From the NCBI RefSeq assembly GCF_030142155.1, contig NZ_CP126247.1, forward strand, positions 3,668,962 through 3,732,961: DNA of 64,000 nucleotides, in the 5' to 3' direction. The translations under genes and the position numbers were made by a program. Below are positions 7,872 through 15,705 of the stretch, piece by piece. The notes beneath the pieces were generated by a model. That model worked only from the letters and a program-made list of their open reading frames with translations. It was not told the DNA's origin and ran no database searches. Numbering within the stretch: position 1 is the stretch's first letter; each line of letters begins with the position of its first letter. This DNA comes from Arthrobacter sp. zg-Y820 (GTDB lineage Bacteria; Actinomycetota; Actinomycetes; Actinomycetales; Micrococcaceae).

Positions 7872-9128
7872 CTACGGTTTTTTCAGGGCCGGATTGGCCG
7901 GCGCCGCCAGGGGCTCGGGGGCGAGCGCCGCCGCAGCCACGGCGGCCGACACGGCCAGCAGCGTTGCCACGAAGGCACTGAGCCCGGACCAGCCCCAGGC
8001 CTGGAAGAACAAGCCGCCGGCCCAGCCGAGCACGCTGGAGCCGGCGTAGTAGAACAGGTTGTACAGGGACGAGGCCTGGGCCCGTCCGGAGGTGGCCAGG
8101 AAGGGCGTCCAGCCGGAGGCAATGGAGTGAGCGGCGAAGAAGCCGGCGGTGAACACGACCAGGCCGGCGATCACCGCGGGCAGCCAGGCGGCCAGCGTGA
8201 GCGCCAATCCGCCGGCCATGACGGCTATCGAGCCCAGCAGGACGGTTTTGCGCCCGCCGTGCCCGGCGAGCCTGCCGGCCAGGGTTCCGGCGGCACGGGA
8301 GGACCAGGTGCCGGCCAGATAGGCGAGGAACAGGAAGCTGGCAACACCCTGCGGCAACGAAAACGGTGCCTCACCCAGCCGAAAGCCCAAATAGTTGTAG
8401 ACCGCGACGAATCCGCCCATCAGCAGGAACCCCTGCAGGTACAGGCTCAGCTGCCGCGGATTGCGCAGATTCAGGAGCAGCCGCCCGCCGAGGCCCGGCC
8501 CGGGATCGGTCCGCCGCAGCGGCGAGAATCCCTGCTGCTTCGGTGCGGTGAGCATAAACACCACGGCTGCCACGGCAGCCAGCAGGCTGACGGCGCCGAC
8601 GCCGACCCGCCAGTTCGCGGCGTCGCTCAGCGGAGCGGCCACGATGCGGCCGGCCAGCCCGCCGATCGTGGTGCCCGACACGTAGCTGCCGGCGGCAACG
8701 GCAGCATGCACCCGGGACACCTCTTCGCTCAGGTAAGCCAGGGCGACGGCGGGAATTCCCCCCATCGCCGCACCTTCGGCGAAGCGCAGCACCAGCAGGA
8801 CGGGCAGGTTGGGGCTGAAGGGCACCACCAGGCCCAGCACGACGGCGGCGAGGATGGCCAGCCGCATCACCGGCAGCCGGCCGAAGCGGTCGGCAGCGGC
8901 GGACCACGGGATCACTGCCGCGGCCAGGCCCAGGGTTGCCGCGGAAACCGTGAGGGCTGCGGAAGAGGCGGAGATGTCCAGGTCCGCCGCCAGCCCGGGC
9001 AGGACGCCCTGCACCGAATACAGCTGGGCGAAAGTGGCCACGCCTGCCGCGGTCAGGCCGATGAGCACGCCGCGGTAGCCCCGGCTGCCCTTGGCATGCC
9101 CCGCCCACGGCTTCCGGCTGCCGTTCAC
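7872..9128 (-). CDS. MFS transporter (YnfM/inner-membrane exporter type)
   Basis: 418 residues with twelve predicted helices. The loop motif after helix 2, AADRFGRLPVMR, is the MFS motif A, and helices 1 and 7 are clear. Its layout resembles the YnfM/AraJ branch of DHA1 exporters. GTG start at 9128 with GGGAAA upstream. It is followed at 9 bp by the MATE exporter and preceded at 21 bp by the DUF4031-HD gene, so all three may be co-transcribed. The substrate is unknown. Confidence 0.85.
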   Translation of the reverse strand: MNGSRKPWAGHAKGSRGYRGVLIGLTAAGVATFAQLYSVQGVLPGLAADLDISASSAALTVSAATLGLAAAVIPWSAAADRFGRLPVMRLAILAAVVLGLVVPFSPNLPVLLVLRFAEGAAMGGIPAVALAYLSEEVSRVHAAVAAGSYVSGTTIGGLAGRIVAAPLSDAANWRVGVGAVSLLAAVAAVVFMLTAPKQQGFSPLRRTDPGPGLGGRLLLNLRNPRQLSLYLQGFLLMGGFVAVYNYLGFRLGEAPFSLPQGVASFLFLAYLAGTWSSRAAGTLAGRLAGHGGRKTVLLGSIAVMAGGLALTLAAWLPAVIAGLVVFTAGFFAAHSIASGWTPFLATSGRAQASSLYNLFYYAGSSVLGWAGGLFFQAWGWSGLSAFVATLLAVSAAVAAAALAPEPLAAPANPALKKP

Positions 9129-9149
9129 GCTCGTGTTTCCCTGGTCACA

Positions 9150-10061
9150 CTAGAACTCTAGGGCTTTTTCGCCGCCCGCCCCTTCGTCAGCGCTGATCCC
9201 GGGCGCCAATTCGGACAACAGGTTCCGGCGTGCCTGCTCCGCCCAGCGGTGCCGCGCAGCGGAGGTGCGAAAGAGCGGCTCCAGGGCCAGCAGCCCGCGG
9301 ACCACCCGCCCGCGGCCGGCCGCGAAGGCCGCATCGTCCAGGTGCCGATACTCACTCCGCACGTCGGCAAGGTAACGGCGGTAGGCCTCCGGCTCCCGGC
9401 CCAGCACCGAGAGGTCGGCGTCGCAGAGCACCTGCCCCGCGAGGTCTCCTGGGGCGGGATCGTGTCCGGCGGTCAGCCGGACCAGTCGTGAGGTTTCACG
9501 GATCTCCTGCGCCGGAAGGTTCGCCTCGGCCAGCAGGTCCTCGGCCAGGCGGGCGGACTGTTCCTCGTCGTCAGCGGCGCCCCGGTAGACGGCGTCATGG
9601 AACCAGGCGGCCAGGAGGACCGTCCGCGGCTGCCGGCCGCCGCAGAGCAGCTCGGCGGCTTCCAGGACTGCCAGCAGATGGCGGCGGTCGTGGTAGCGGC
9701 GGTGCGGTTCGCCCCAGCGGTTCAGCAGCTCCGCCCCCAGCTCACGGCGGCCCGGCAGCAGGGCCTCCCAGCGGGCGAGCAGCGGATGCACCAGGGAGGC
9801 GCTGCGCTCCCGGGCCTTGATCCGCAGCCCGCTGCCGATGAGCAGGCGCACCAGGGTGCCGCCGTCGACCTCCACCGCTCCCCGCGCCACCAGGTCGCGG
9901 TAGCGGCCGGCCGGCACGTCGTAGTGGTCCAGGTCGAAGGCCCGGACGGCGATGGACGCGTCAGCGGCAAAGCTGTGCAGCTCGGCCAGCGAGGTGTCGG
10001 AAACCAAATGGGAGAACAGTGTGTTGTGCGCGGGCCACAGCGGCGGGTCAATGTAAATCAC
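9150..10061 (-). CDS. DUF4031 and HD-domain fusion protein
   Basis: 303 residues from a GTG at 10061. Residues 1-85 match the DUF4031 pattern (VIYIDPPLWPAHNTLFSHL). Residues about 105-290 are a COG4339-like predicted metal-dependent HD hydrolase: YHDRRHL, AAWFHDAVYRG with the HD pair, and a later LCDADLSVLG aspartate. HD proteins of this kind usually hydrolyse phosphoester bonds; the substrate is unknown. Divergent from the BNR gene across about 60-120 bp that must hold both promoters. Confidence 0.75.
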   Translation of the reverse strand: MIYIDPPLWPAHNTLFSHLVSDTSLAELHSFAADASIAVRAFDLDHYDVPAGRYRDLVARGAVEVDGGTLVRLLIGSGLRIKARERSASLVHPLLARWEALLPGRRELGAELLNRWGEPHRRYHDRRHLLAVLEAAELLCGGRQPRTVLLAAWFHDAVYRGAADDEEQSARLAEDLLAEANLPAQEIRETSRLVRLTAGHDPAPGDLAGQVLCDADLSVLGREPEAYRRYLADVRSEYRHLDDAAFAAGRGRVVRGLLALEPLFRTSAARHRWAEQARRNLLSELAPGISADEGAGGEKALEF

Positions 10062-10181
10062 CGGAACGGCCCCTCATGCAAGAAGGACATCCTTCATACC
10101 TACCGGACGGAGGGCAGTATTTCCATGCGGGCCCGGCGGCCCGCCCTTGTCCGGGGCCCCGCCGCGTGGTCGAATACTGGC

Positions 10182-11288
10182 ATGAAAAACGGGGACACCG
10201 CCGTCCTGACCATCGGCACCAAAAAGGGCCTGTGGCTGGCCACCAGCACCGACCGGCATGCCTGGACAGTGGCCGGCCCGCACTTCCTGATGGACGAAGT
10301 CGCCTCGCTGGCGGTTGATACGCGCGGCGGAACACCCCGCATCCTCGCGGGCATCATGAACTGGCACTGGGGGCCGTGCGTCGTCCACTCCGATGACCTC
10401 GGCGCAACGTGGAGCGAACCCGAAGACGGTGCCGTCCGGTTCCCGGAGGAGACCGGCGAGGCACTGGCGCGGGTGTGGCAGCTGCAGCCGGACAGCGATG
10501 CGCGCCCGGGCGTGGTGTGGGCCGGCGCCGAGCCCATTTCCGTATGGAAGTCCACCGACGGCGGTGAGCACTTCGAGATTAACCAGCCGTTTTGGGATCA
10601 TCCGCACCGCAGCGAGTGGGGCGCCGGGTTCGGCGGCGCGGCCGCGCACACAGTGCTGCCCAGCCCGGCCGATGACACCGTTCATGTGGCCATCAGCACG
10701 GCCGGGGTGTACCGGACGGACGACGGCGGTGCGTCCTGGGTTCCGCGCAACAACGGCATCAGCGCCTATTTCCTGCCGGATCCGAATCCTGAGTTCGGCC
10801 AGTGCGTGCACAAGGCGGCCCGCGACGCCGGTGATCCGCAGCGGCTCTACGTGCAGAACCACCACGGCGTGTACCGCTCCGACGACGGCGGGGACTCGTG
10901 GATCTCGATTGCCGGCGGGCTGCCGGCCGATTTCGGTTTTGTCATGCTGTCCCATCCCACCCGGCCGGGCGCCATCTGGACCGTGCCGCTGAAGGCCGAC
11001 GGCGAGCGGATTCCGCCGGACGGCCACCTCGCCGTGTACCGCAGCACCGACGCCGGGGAGAGCTGGACCCGGCTCGACGACGGCTTGCCCGAAACCGACT
11101 ACAACGCGGTCCTCCGCGACGCCGCAGCCGTGGACACCGCCGAACCCGCCGGAATCTACTTCGGCACGCGCGGCGGCCAGGTGTTCGGCAGCGCGGACGA
11201 GGGAGACACCTTCTCGCTCGTGGCCGGCAACCTTCCCGATGTGCTGTGCGTGCGGGCCGGCATCGTGCCGGCAGGATTCGGCGCATGA
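10182..11288 (+). CDS. BNR/Asp-box beta-propeller protein (sialidase-like fold)
   Basis: 368 residues from ATG 10182. The protein starts with the family-like TAVLTIGTKKGLWLATS and contains repeated Asp boxes: STDGGEHF, RTDDGGASW, RSDDGGDSW and STDAGESW. These mark a multi-bladed propeller as in sialidases and YCF48/VPS10 proteins. No signal peptide is seen, so it is probably cytosolic, and sialidase catalytic residues are not evident. ATG 10125 with GGAGGG upstream is an alternative start adding 19 residues. The stop codon overlaps the start of a MoaD/ThiS-like gene (ATGA), which indicates joint function. Confidence 0.75.
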   Translation: MKNGDTAVLTIGTKKGLWLATSTDRHAWTVAGPHFLMDEVASLAVDTRGGTPRILAGIMNWHWGPCVVHSDDLGATWSEPEDGAVRFPEETGEALARVWQLQPDSDARPGVVWAGAEPISVWKSTDGGEHFEINQPFWDHPHRSEWGAGFGGAAAHTVLPSPADDTVHVAISTAGVYRTDDGGASWVPRNNGISAYFLPDPNPEFGQCVHKAARDAGDPQRLYVQNHHGVYRSDDGGDSWISIAGGLPADFGFVMLSHPTRPGAIWTVPLKADGERIPPDGHLAVYRSTDAGESWTRLDDGLPETDYNAVLRDAAAVDTAEPAGIYFGTRGGQVFGSADEGDTFSLVAGNLPDVLCVRAGIVPAGFGA

Positions 11289-11578
11289 TCCCGGAGCCGG
11301 TTCATCTGGTCCTGCCGGCAGGGCTGTTCGCCGCCGCCGGAGGGAACCGAGAGCTGGAGCGGGCCGCCGGGGCCGGACTGACTGCCGCTCAGCTCCTGGA
11401 CGGCTTGGCGGTTGACTACCCCCGGCTGGAACGCCGGATCCGGGATGAGGCCGGCCGGCTGCGGCGCTACGTGAACGTCTATATCGACGGCGAGGAGCTG
11501 CGGGCGCTGGACGGGCTGGCCAGCCCGGTGCGTCCGGGCGCGCAGGTCCTGATCCTGCAATCCGTGGCAGGCGGTTAG
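11285..11578 (+). CDS. MoaD/ThiS-like beta-grasp protein
   Basis: 97 residues, coupled by an ATGA overlap to the BNR propeller gene. The sequence has the MoaD/ThiS pattern: a hydrophobic first strand (VHLVLPAGL), a helix with AAQLLDGLAVDYP, the strand YVNVYIDGEEL, a late LASPVRPGAQVLIL hairpin and a C-terminal Gly-Gly. In this family the terminal Gly-Gly is adenylylated and thiocarboxylated to carry sulphur, or is joined to proteins. No moeB, moaE, thiG or thiF partner is in the window, so the role with the propeller is unknown. Confidence 0.75.
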   Translation: MIPEPVHLVLPAGLFAAAGGNRELERAAGAGLTAAQLLDGLAVDYPRLERRIRDEAGRLRRYVNVYIDGEELRALDGLASPVRPGAQVLILQSVAGG

Positions 11579-11602
11579 CTCACGGCCGGGCCTTGGCTTA
11601 AC

Positions 11603-11644
11603 GCAGCAGGCGCCCCGCCTTTCGGCGGAGCGCCTGCTGCTTTT
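11603..11644 (+). terminator. Intrinsic terminator after the BNR-MoaD pair
   Basis: GCAGCAGGCGC pairs with GCGCCTGCTGC, extended by inner CCGCC/GGCGG pairs around a TTTC loop, and is followed by TTTT at 11641-11644. A classic rho-independent terminator on the plus strand, between convergent genes. Confidence 0.85.
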
Positions 11645-11687
11645 GGGTCCCGCGGTTCCGCGGATCCCCAGCTGTTCTGCCCGGTTG

Positions 11688-12470
11688 TTAGGCCGGGAGC
11701 TGCAGCACCTGGCCGGTGAAGATCAGGTCCGCGTGGATGATGGTGTCGGCGTTGGCGTTGTACAGTGCCGGCCAGCCACCTTCGATACCCAGCTTCTCGG
11801 CAATGGCGGAGAGCGTGTCGCCGGACTGGACGGTGTAGGTTTCACCGCTCAGGGCCGGGGCCGGGGTCTGCACCGGAGCCGGTGCAGGGGCCGGAGCCTC
11901 AGGCAGGACCTGTACCGGGGTCTGCGGCACTGCGGCCTCCGGTACCACCGGGGTCTCGGGGACGGCGTAGGTCTCCACCGGAACAGTTTCCTGAACCGGC
12001 GCCTCGGCGACGTACTCAGTGGTCTGTTCGGGGGCAACATACTGCTGCGTGGTCTGCTCCGGGGCCACGTATTCCGGCGTGGCCGGGGCAACGGCCTGGC
12101 TCTCGGTGCTCACCGAACCGGTGGCACCGCCGGACAGACCGAGCTTGGCGGAGCAGGCGGGCCATGCGCCCCAGCCCTGGCCGGCAAGAACACGCTCGGC
12201 CACGGCAATCTGCTGTTCCCGGCTAGCGGAGGACGGATCACCGGTGCCGCCGAAGGCAGCCCAGGTGCTCGGCGTGAACTGAAGTCCGCCGGAGAATCCG
12301 TTGCCGGTGTTGATGCTCCAGTCACCGCCGCTTTCGCACTGTGCCAGTGCATCCCATGTGCTCGCGTCAGCAGCCTGAGACGGTACTGCGGTCAGGGCGA
12401 GGCCTGCACCTGAGATGGCTGCAACAGCGAGTCCCCGGCGCACGTTTCGGCTGATCTTAGACTTGGTCAT
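11688..12470 (-). CDS. rpf: Resuscitation-promoting factor (transglycosylase-like) with LysM domain
   Basis: 260 residues from ATG 12470. The N-terminus is a signal peptide ending near VPSQAADA (residue 33). Residues 35-110 are the Rpf lysozyme-like domain (STWDALAQCESGGDW, with the catalytic Glu in CESGG, and SGGLQFTPSTWAAFGG). A Pro/Val/Thr-rich linker of about 85 residues follows, then a C-terminal LysM domain (YTVQSGDTLSAIAEKLG). Secreted Rpf proteins cleave peptidoglycan and stimulate growth of dormant actinobacteria; LysM anchors them to the wall. A consensus-like promoter about 250 bp upstream leaves a long 5' leader. Confidence 0.93.
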   Translation of the reverse strand: MTKSKISRNVRRGLAVAAISGAGLALTAVPSQAADASTWDALAQCESGGDWSINTGNGFSGGLQFTPSTWAAFGGTGDPSSASREQQIAVAERVLAGQGWGAWPACSAKLGLSGGATGSVSTESQAVAPATPEYVAPEQTTQQYVAPEQTTEYVAEAPVQETVPVETYAVPETPVVPEAAVPQTPVQVLPEAPAPAPAPVQTPAPALSGETYTVQSGDTLSAIAEKLGIEGGWPALYNANADTIIHADLIFTGQVLQLPA

Positions 12471-12891
12471 TAGTAGTGGCTGCTCCCAAGGGCCCACCTG
12501 CGTTCCACCCTTCCCAGGGCTTCTCTACGCTGCCGCCAGCCCCATGTGAAAATAGAGGGCATGGATACGGTGCCTGACGAAGTGGCGACATCTGGTGGCT
12601 CGAGGCACCGAGCGTGCGGCTGCACCTGGAACGGTGCCAGCCTGATCGCCGGACACCATGGGTCCGACTGCGGTCCGGACCTTTGCCGAACCGTTAACTA
12701 CCGTAAGACATGTTGGCTCCGAGTCCAACTGATTCCAAAATGGTATCGATCACAGCGGATCGTTATGCTTCTGATACCCGTATCAACACGCGGATCGGGT
12801 ATGGGACGCCGCGTCAGCTGTGCCGAAGCTCATAGAGCGTGCACCCTTGCGCTGTGGACAGCCAAGGGTCCCGGGTCTAGGGTTTGACCAC
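12471..12891. other. Divergent regulatory region between rpf and kimA-like gene
   Basis: 420 bp without a credible gene. It carries the predicted rpf promoter and long leader on the minus strand. I looked on both strands for the ydaO/c-di-AMP riboswitch signatures (GGGGAACC-type core, GGGUGAAUC), because both flanking genes belong to families under that control elsewhere, and did not find them. No clear plus-strand promoter for the transporter was identified. Confidence 0.5.
12700..12728 (-). promoter_or_regulatory. Predicted promoter of rpf
   Basis: On the minus strand TTGGAC (12723-12728) and TACGGT (12700-12705) are 17 bp apart, the best sigma-70-like pair upstream of rpf. Transcription would begin near 12693, giving a leader of about 220 nt. 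The leader contains a GGCACCG / CGGTGCC stem (about 12604-12637). Confidence 0.5.
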
Positions 12892-14877
12892 GTGCTCACC
12901 TTCCTCAATGCGTTGAAACGCATTCTTGTCGGGCGTCCCTACGGCAACGAACAGCTCTCGCGCACGCTTCTTCCCAAGCGCATTGCCCTTCCCGTGTATG
13001 CATCCGACGCCCTCTCGTCCGCGGCCTACGCCCCGGACGAAATCCTGCTGACCCTGGCCCTGGCCGGAGTAACCGCCGTCACCCTTTCGCCCTGGGTCGG
13101 GCTGGCCGTCATCGTGGTCCTCCTGACCGTCGTCGCGTCCTATCGGCAGAACGTGCACGCCTATCCTTCCGGCGGGGGAGACTACGAGATCGCCAACGCC
13201 AACCTCGGCAAACCCGCGGGGATGACGGTCGCCTCCGCCCTGCTGGTGGACTACGTGCTCACGGTCGCAGTTTCCATGTCGTCGGCCTCCCACTATCTGG
13301 TGACGGCCGCGCCGGCGCTCAACGGGCTTCAGGCTCCGATAGCCGCCGTTGGCGTGGCCACTTTGGTCCTGGTCAACCTGCGCGGCATCCGGGAAGCGGG
13401 CACCCTCTTCGCGGTTCCCACCTACCTCTTCATGGCATCGGTGCTGGGCATGTGTGCCTACGGCGCGTTCCAGGCAGCCGCGGGAAACCTGGCCGACGCT
13501 CCGTCCGCGGCGTTTGACCTGGTCCCGGAGTCGGGGCTGGACAGCGGACTGGTGGGCCTGGCCGGAGCCTTTCTGCTGCTGAGGGCCTTCTCCTCGGGGG
13601 CCGCCGCCCTGACCGGTGTGGAGGCCATCAGCAACGGGGTGCCGAACTTCCGCAAGCCCAAGAGCACCAACGCCGCCACCACCCTGCTCCTGCTGGGCGT
13701 GGTGAGTGCGTCCATGCTGGCCGGCATCATGGCGCTGGCCCGCGCCACCGGGGTCCGCGTGGTTCAGGACCCGGCCACCCAGCTGACCCTGAACGGAGCC
13801 CCCGTGGGCCCGGATTACGTGCAGCATCCGGTCATCAGCCAACTTGCGGAAAGCGTCTTCGGCGACGGCAGCCTCCCGTTCTACATTGTGGTGGCCGCAA
13901 CCGGCCTGATCCTGGTGTTCGCCTCGAACACTGCGTTCAACGGCTTTCCGGTGCTGGCCTCGATCCTGGCCAAGGACGGCTTCCTGCCCCGGCAGATGCG
14001 CACGCGCGGCGACCGGCTCGCCTTCAGCAACGGCATCATCGCCTTGGGCCTCGCCGCCCTGGTGCTGATCCTCGTTTTCAACGCCGACGTTACCCGGCTG
14101 ATCCAGCTGTACATTGTCGGCGTGTTCGTCTCGTTTACCGTCAGCCAGCTGGGCATGATCCGGCACTGGACGGCCAAGCTGCGCACCGAACGGAAAAGGG
14201 ACGCCCGGCGCCGGATGCAGCGCTCCCGGGTGATCAACGCCGTCGGCTTCGGCATGACCGCACTGGTGCTGCTGATTGTCCTGATCACCAAGTTCACCCA
14301 CGGCGCCTGGATTGCCCTGCTGGCAATGGGCGCACTGTATCTGCTGATGTTCGCCATCCGGACGCACTACGACTCCGTGGCCCGGGAACTCTCGGTGGAG
14401 GACAACGTCCAGGGCCTGGCCCTGCCCTCGCGGGTGAACGCCGTCATCCTGGTTTCCAAGGTGCACAAGCCGTCCCTGCGGGCGCTGGCCTACGCCCGGG
14501 CTTCGCGGCCGTCCAGCCTGAACGCGATCGTCGTGGACATTGACTCCGAGGACACTGAGCGCGTCCTGGAGGAGTGGGAGCGCCTGCAGATTCCGGTGCC
14601 GCTGACGGTCCTGTCCTCCCCGTACCGGGAGACCGTCTCCCCGGTGCTCGCGTACCTGCGCGAGGCGCGGCGGACCGCCCCGCGGGACCTGTTTGTGGTC
14701 TACATCCCCGAGTACGTCGTCGGGCGCTGGTGGGAGCAGCTGGTCCACAACCAAACCGCACTGCGGATCAAGGCCCGGCTGCACTTCGAGCCCGGCATCA
14801 TGGTGGCCAGCGTTCCCTGGCAGCTCGCCTCCAGCCGGGACCGCAACGCCACGCCGACGCCCGGTTCCGGGCTCTAG
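12892..14877 (+). CDS. KimA/YdaO-type APC potassium transporter
   Basis: 661 residues from GTG 12892; the frame extends to 12820 without a better start. The N-terminus (RILVGRPYGNEQLS, YASDALSSAAYAPDEIL, SYRQNVHAYPSGGGDYEIA, LLVDYVLTVAVS) aligns well with Bacillus KimA (YdaO), a high-affinity K+/H+ symporter of the APC superfamily. About twelve helices (residues 30-480) are followed by a cytosolic domain of about 170 residues, as in KimA. KimA activity and expression are inhibited by c-di-AMP in Firmicutes. Potassium uptake is thus the favoured role; general annotation would be amino-acid permease. Divergent from rpf. Confidence 0.8.
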   Translation: MLTFLNALKRILVGRPYGNEQLSRTLLPKRIALPVYASDALSSAAYAPDEILLTLALAGVTAVTLSPWVGLAVIVVLLTVVASYRQNVHAYPSGGGDYEIANANLGKPAGMTVASALLVDYVLTVAVSMSSASHYLVTAAPALNGLQAPIAAVGVATLVLVNLRGIREAGTLFAVPTYLFMASVLGMCAYGAFQAAAGNLADAPSAAFDLVPESGLDSGLVGLAGAFLLLRAFSSGAAALTGVEAISNGVPNFRKPKSTNAATTLLLLGVVSASMLAGIMALARATGVRVVQDPATQLTLNGAPVGPDYVQHPVISQLAESVFGDGSLPFYIVVAATGLILVFASNTAFNGFPVLASILAKDGFLPRQMRTRGDRLAFSNGIIALGLAALVLILVFNADVTRLIQLYIVGVFVSFTVSQLGMIRHWTAKLRTERKRDARRRMQRSRVINAVGFGMTALVLLIVLITKFTHGAWIALLAMGALYLLMFAIRTHYDSVARELSVEDNVQGLALPSRVNAVILVSKVHKPSLRALAYARASRPSSLNAIVVDIDSEDTERVLEEWERLQIPVPLTVLSSPYRETVSPVLAYLREARRTAPRDLFVVYIPEYVVGRWWEQLVHNQTALRIKARLHFEPGIMVASVPWQLASSRDRNATPTPGSGL

Positions 14878-14898
14878 CGGCGCACGCGCCCCGGCGCC

Positions 14899-14928
14899 GC
14901 CGTCGTCACCGTCCCGGGCGACGACGGC
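14899..14928. terminator. Hairpin between convergent genes
   Basis: GCCGTCGTC pairs with GACGACGGC across a 12-nt loop between the stop codons of the KimA-type gene and the next minus-strand gene. No T-run is present. Probable bidirectional end signal. Confidence 0.4.
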
Positions 14929-14934
14929 CTCCGG

Positions 14935-15579
14935 CTAGTCGTCCGGGTTGGTGACGGCGGGAACGGGCAGTCCGCGGCCGGCGAGGACCGACCGGTAGGC
15001 GTACTCCGTCAGCCGCCCTTCGCCGTGCGCCTGCTCCACGGCCTCAAATGACCGCGGACCCGGCTCATTGCTGTACGGGAAGTGAATCAGCTCGGCAACG
15101 AGCTCCCATTCCTCGGCGATGGTGTCAATGAGCTCGCCCGGGGTCTCGTCCTTGCCGGGCCCGCCGCCCAGGACGGTCCAGGATTCTTCCGGAACCCGGT
15201 AGGCCTCCAGCCGTTCCAGGTCCGCCTCGAGTTCCTCGAGGGAGGCATACTCGGTCTGGGCCTCGGCCGGAACCGAGCCGTCCGCCGTCGCCAGCTGGCT
15301 GACGAATCCGGTTTCCAGGGGATAGACGGAGGTGGGCACAGGCTCGCCCTCTTCCAGGTAGGCGGGCAGCTGCGACGGCATCCAGTACCAGGCGTCGCCC
15401 TGGTCTGCCCCGCCGGGCTGGCTCCGCTCGCTGATCCAGCCGCGGGCCGTGAGCAGCGCCTCGCCCTCGTCACTGACGAACGTTGGCGTGTTGCCGAAGA
15501 GCAGATTGGTTTCGTGCTCGGTGCGGCGGGCCTGCTTCTTCTTGGCGGCGGCCTTCTTGCGGGGTTTGGACTTGGGCAC
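14935..15579 (-). CDS. Conserved hypothetical protein with basic N-terminus
   Basis: 214 residues from GTG 15579 with AAGGAG five bases upstream. The first 20 residues are strongly basic (Lys/Arg), then comes an acidic, Trp-containing globular part with no membrane segments. I do not recognise a family. It follows dnaB on the same strand by 126 bp. The basic tail could bind nucleic acid or ribosomes, which is only an inference from composition. Confidence 0.7.
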   Translation of the reverse strand: MPKSKPRKKAAAKKKQARRTEHETNLLFGNTPTFVSDEGEALLTARGWISERSQPGGADQGDAWYWMPSQLPAYLEEGEPVPTSVYPLETGFVSQLATADGSVPAEAQTEYASLEELEADLERLEAYRVPEESWTVLGGGPGKDETPGELIDTIAEEWELVAELIHFPYSNEPGPRSFEAVEQAHGEGRLTEYAYRSVLAGRGLPVPAVTNPDD

Positions 15580-15705
15580 GGGTACTCCTTGGGAACGAAC
15601 TGGTCAGGGGACGGCTGGCGAAGAACCCTCGGGCTGCAGACCGGCAGTACCGATTCTAGTCGTCGGGGCGGTCCCGGCCCGCGGAGCAGGCTCCGGGCGG
15701 CAGGC

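Noticed and set aside
7473..9161. 562-codon plus-strand frame opposite the MFS and MATE genes
   Set aside because: A shadow of high-GC genes on the other strand; composition is His/Gly/Gln-rich and the minus-strand products are clear transporters.
12546..12887. 113-codon plus-strand frame between rpf and the transporter gene
   Set aside because: Overlaps the rpf promoter and leader, lacks third-position bias and a ribosome site.
12471..12891. ydaO (c-di-AMP) riboswitch upstream of rpf or the KimA-type gene
   Set aside because: The conserved core (GGGGAACC-type and GGGUGAAUC segments) could not be found on either strand, although both gene families are regulated this way elsewhere.
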